From Nitrospirota bacterium (GTDB lineage Bacteria; Nitrospirota; Thermodesulfovibrionia; Thermodesulfovibrionales; SM23-35): a stretch of 6,902 bases of DNA. Every line of letters begins with the position of its first letter. Positions within the stretch are counted from its first letter, which is position 1. Position numbers and translations under genes: made by a program. The stretch is taken from contig JACRGU010000115.1 of NCBI GenBank assembly GCA_016212245.1, positions 1 to 6,902 of the forward strand, read 5' to 3'. Of this stretch, positions 5,101 through 6,902 are shown in pieces. The notes beneath the pieces are model-generated. The model ran no database searches. It saw nothing but the letters and a program-made list of their open reading frames with translations, and was not told where the DNA came from.

Positions 5101-6299
5101 CAGATAGGGTATACGCCTCTGGAGAGGGCTTTGCAGAACTTTGATATATCTGATAACTCCCTCTCGAATATATCCCTGATCTTTCGGGATACATCCTTTA
5201 GCCGGCGACCACGGCTTAAAAGAATCTGCGCAGATGCCATCTGTGGCCTGTTTATGGGGGTGCCTATCCTGCTCAAGAGGAGTACATAAACCTCTCTCAA
5301 TCCTTCAACCTCTGTATAGATGTCCTTAGCAATCTTATGAGCAAGGACATTGTAGATTTTCCCGACATGGCTTACAGGATTTTTCCCTGCTGCTGCCTCA
5401 GTGCCCATAGGCCTGTTCATGGATATAAGTCCATTAACCCTGTTGCCACGCCCCACCTGTCCTGAGTCCGCATCCTCTGCTGATGTGCCGAGCAGGCTGA
5501 GGTAGACTCCTCCCAGACCTCTTCCCATTTCGTCGAGCGTATTGAAATGGACATCAATCCTGTCAAAATCTTTATAGGATTTTAAGAAATGTATCATCTC
5601 ATTGTGAATTAGCTCTTTTTTTAGAAAGTAGTCCTCTTCGGACTCGATGTATCTTGAGATAAACGGCATTGCAACCGTCAGGTCAAGCCCTCTGCCTTTC
5701 CTCAGCCCCATGACCTTTATGTCCTCCCCAGTCTCTGGAAATTTTGTTTTAAACTGTTTTGAGTTTAGACATCGCTCAAGCTCAAAGACTACTGTTTCTG
5801 TGGGGCTCATAGGATAATAACCCACAGCAGCCGATGTATCATTGGCTACCCTGACAGCGCCTGTTCTCTGGAATATATCTGTTAGCTCCTCTGAGCCTGG
5901 TGCAAGCACAACCCTGTATTTTATATGCCTTTCAGGGTCAACGAATCTGAGGTTTTTTTTGGCCCACGATTTTGCTGCCTCGATAGCTATCTCTTTTACA
6001 GGTATTCTTTTCCCACCTGCTATAAAGGTTGCCCTGTCGCCGATGGTTAATTCCATGGGCTTTATAACACTTCCGCCGCCAAACCTCTTATCGGTTTTTC
6101 CTGCTGCAAGCAGCCCCTTGTCTATATTGTAATGAAGGATCGTCCCAAACTTTTTTGTGTATTCCCTGCTTAATGCAATAGAAATCATCTCCATAATCGA
6201 ATCACAGATAAAGTCAGGATGGCCTGTACCTTTTCTTTCGACAATCTCGACCCTGTGGTCAGCAACAGCCTTGCCCTTGAATGCCTCGACTACAATCAC
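5097..6299 (-). CDS. Archaeal-type S-adenosylmethionine synthetase (methionine adenosyltransferase)
   Basis: This 400-aa cytosolic enzyme would make S-adenosylmethionine from methionine and ATP, the methyl donor for most methylations. It belongs to the archaeal-type family (Pfam AdoMet_Synthase), not the ~385-aa bacterial MetK family. Diagnostic stretches are VEIVERKGTGHPDFICD (residues 17-33), FGGGSVIKP (73-81), VANDTSAAVGYYPMSPTE (151-168), and a long conserved glycine-rich block at about 271-317 that includes TSAEDADSGQVGRGNR and GTEAAAGKNPVSHVGKIYN. Length is normal for that family and no key block is missing. The start is GTG at 6299-6297; the family N-terminus begins with a short IVVE-like strand, so the start fits. 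There is no Shine-Dalgarno; a GATAAT lies 8 nt upstream, consistent with a leaderless or near-leaderless message. Its TAG stop (5099-5097) overlaps the stop of the convergent small gene. The ketosynthase gene diverges from it 91 bp away. Confidence 0.93.
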   Translation of the reverse strand: MIVVEAFKGKAVADHRVEIVERKGTGHPDFICDSIMEMISIALSREYTKKFGTILHYNIDKGLLAAGKTDKRFGGGSVIKPMELTIGDRATFIAGGKRIPVKEIAIEAAKSWAKKNLRFVDPERHIKYRVVLAPGSEELTDIFQRTGAVRVANDTSAAVGYYPMSPTETVVFELERCLNSKQFKTKFPETGEDIKVMGLRKGRGLDLTVAMPFISRYIESEEDYFLKKELIHNEMIHFLKSYKDFDRIDVHFNTLDEMGRGLGGVYLSLLGTSAEDADSGQVGRGNRVNGLISMNRPMGTEAAAGKNPVSHVGKIYNVLAHKIAKDIYTEVEGLREVYVLLLSRIGTPINRPQMASAQILLSRGRRLKDVSRKIRDIFERELSDISKFCKALSRGVYPIC

Positions 6300-6305
6300 A
6301 GGCTA

Positions 6306-6313
6306 ATATTATC
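6306..6313 (-). promoter_or_regulatory. Candidate -10 element for the AdoMet synthetase gene
   Basis: Minus-strand GATAAT (6313-6308), five of six to consensus, overlaps TAATAT (6311-6306) preceded by TGA, an extended -10 arrangement. It ends 6-8 nt before the GTG start, predicting a leader of about 0-2 nt. No convincing -35 was found at 16-18 bp. Confidence 0.35.
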
Positions 6314-6373
6314 AGGTTATGAGTTATAAAACAATCGCATTTGGCGGAGTATAGAAAACTTGTAAACCTGATA

Positions 6374-6382
6374 TGCTATTAT
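6374..6382 (+). promoter_or_regulatory. Extended -10 promoter for the ketosynthase gene
   Basis: TGC-TATTAT (6374-6382) is an extended -10 (TGnTATTAT), which can work without a good -35; none is evident at 17 bp. The predicted start near 6389 is about 2 nt before ATG 6391, and there is no Shine-Dalgarno, so the message would be almost leaderless. Confidence 0.45.
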
Positions 6383-6390
6383 AGTTAACA

Positions 6391-6902
6391 ATGAGAAGGA
6401 TCGTTGTGACAGGGATTGGGGCTGTCAGTCCTCTCGGTAATTCATTTCATGAATCATGGGAGGCTGCTAAGGCAGGGTTATCTGGCATCAGGCTAATAAC
6501 AAGGTTTGATGCCTCTATGTTGCAATGGAAGGTTGCTGGTGAATTAAAAGGATTTGATGCAGGTGCATATCTTTCTCAAAAAGAGATAAATCGCCTTGAT
6601 CCATTTGTCCATTATGCAGTGGCAGCCGCAATGATGGCAGTAGAAGATGCAGGACTCCTGCAAGTTCAAAGTTCAAAGTTCAAAGTTCAAAGTTATAATG
6701 AAAAAAACTCAAAACTCAAAACTCAAAACTCAAAACTTTTAAGCTCGGCCGGGGTTATTATCGGGTCAAGTCGTGGTGGAATTACCACAATAGAGAGAGA
6801 ATTACAGAAAATATCCTCGTCACTCGTCACTCGTCACTCGTCACTTATCTCACCTTATCTTATGCCTGCAACAACAATCAGCATGGCGTCTTCCTATGTT
6901 GC
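6391..6902 (+). CDS. 3-oxoacyl-ACP synthase II (FabF-like ketosynthase), N-terminal part, with repeat-encoded insertions
   Basis: Hand translation from ATG 6391 gives 170 open codons to the window edge, so the protein is cut. It begins MRRIVVTGIGAVSPLGN, the hallmark FabF N-terminus, continues with DPFVHYAVAAAMMAVEDAGL (about residues 71-90), then AGVIIGSSRGGITTIERE (about 120-137) and SPYLMPATTISMAS near the end. The catalytic Cys-His-His residues lie beyond the edge. FabF condenses malonyl-ACP with acyl-ACP in fatty acid elongation; GSSRGG instead of the more usual GSGIGG hints at a FabF paralogue, so no symbol is given. Two loops are filled by translated heptamer repeats: about residues 91-117 (QVQSSKFKVQS and NSKLKTQNSKL) and about 142-152 (SSLVTRHSSL). 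The first makes this loop some 20 residues longer than usual; the frame stays open throughout. No Shine-Dalgarno is present; an extended -10 sits just upstream. Confidence 0.85.
   Translation, partial: MRRIVVTGIGAVSPLGNSFHESWEAAKAGLSGIRLITRFDASMLQWKVAGELKGFDAGAYLSQKEINRLDPFVHYAVAAAMMAVEDAGLLQVQSSKFKVQSYNEKNSKLKTQNSKLLSSAGVIIGSSRGGITTIERELQKISSSLVTRHSSLISPYLMPATTISMASSYV
6662..6694 (+). repeat. Heptamer tandem repeat, unit GTTCAAA (~4.7 copies)
   Basis: Perfect 7-bp periodicity over 33 bp, with four full GTTCAAA units from 6664 plus partial ends. It lies inside the FabF-like gene after the EDAGL motif. Three units equal seven codons, so translation yields a seven-residue period V-Q-S-S-K-F-K. 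The unit has no stop on this strand in any frame; its reverse complement TTTGAAC contains TGA. Confidence 0.95.
6704..6737 (+). repeat. Heptamer tandem repeat, unit AAAACTC (~4.9 copies)
   Basis: Perfect 7-bp periodicity over 34 bp, starting 9 bp after the GTTCAAA array and in the same surface-loop position of the FabF-like protein. It is translated as N-S-K-L-K-T-Q repeating. The unit has no stop on this strand; its reverse complement GAGTTTT produces TGA at each junction. Confidence 0.95.
6816..6845 (+). repeat. Heptamer tandem repeat, unit CTCGTCA (~4.3 copies)
   Basis: Perfect 7-bp periodicity over 30 bp, four full CTCGTCA units plus CT, in the FabF-like gene between the IERELQK region and SPYLMPAT. 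It is translated as S-S-L-V-T-R-H repeating. There is no stop on this strand; the reverse complement TGACGAG contains TGA. Confidence 0.95.

Noticed and set aside
5842..6132. Open frame of 96 codons on the plus strand within the AdoMet synthetase gene
   Set aside because: Shadow of a full-length conserved enzyme on the other strand; Ser/Pro-rich translation without motifs.
6662..6845. CRISPR array
   Set aside because: The repeats are contiguous 7-bp units with no spacers and lie inside an open ketosynthase frame.

Overview
The window looks like a piece of a bacterial chromosome carrying mostly core housekeeping genes. Der/EngA, a ribosome-assembly GTPase confined to bacteria (and plastids), fixes the domain. 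The methionine adenosyltransferase, however, belongs to the archaeal-type family rather than the usual bacterial MetK. Codons such as ATA, AGA and AGG are frequent and base composition is moderate. Together with the LeuC type this would fit a deep-branching anaerobic or thermophilic lineage such as Nitrospirota (Thermodesulfovibrionia-like). That placement is inference from family impressions, not a phylogeny.

Layout: (1) 1-188, minus: the start of a small two-helix membrane protein that runs off the left edge. (2) 189-344: a divergent intergenic region with a good sigma70-type promoter facing right. (3) 345-1604, plus: LeuC-type large subunit of an aconitase-family dehydratase, with no small subunit beside it. 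(4) 1616-2875, minus: a Ste24/M48 membrane metalloprotease, convergent with leuC across 11 bp. (5) 2876-2923: a very short divergent region in which the two promoters appear to overlap. (6) 2924-5100, plus: a tightly packed der / YihY-family / small beta-barrel protein cluster with GTGA start-stop overlaps. The YihY gene is split into two frames and appears to lack internal segments. (7) 5097-6299, minus: archaeal-type S-adenosylmethionine synthetase, whose stop codon interlocks with the stop of the small protein. (8) 6391-6902, plus: the 5' part of a FabF-like ketosynthase gene, cut by the right edge.

The most striking signal is inside the ketosynthase gene. Three different heptanucleotide tandem arrays (GTTCAAA, AAAACTC and CTCGTCA, each a little over four copies) lie within 184 bp of coding sequence and are read through in frame. 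Each is in the one orientation that contains no stop codon; the reverse complement of every unit contains TGA. A second pattern concerns starts: leuC and the small protein have clear Shine-Dalgarno sites, whereas der, the Ste24 gene, the AdoMet synthetase gene and the ketosynthase gene have none and instead carry a -10-like hexamer about 6-11 nt before the start codon, suggesting leaderless or near-leaderless mRNAs. No RNA genes, CRISPR arrays, insertion sequences or convincing intrinsic terminators were seen.
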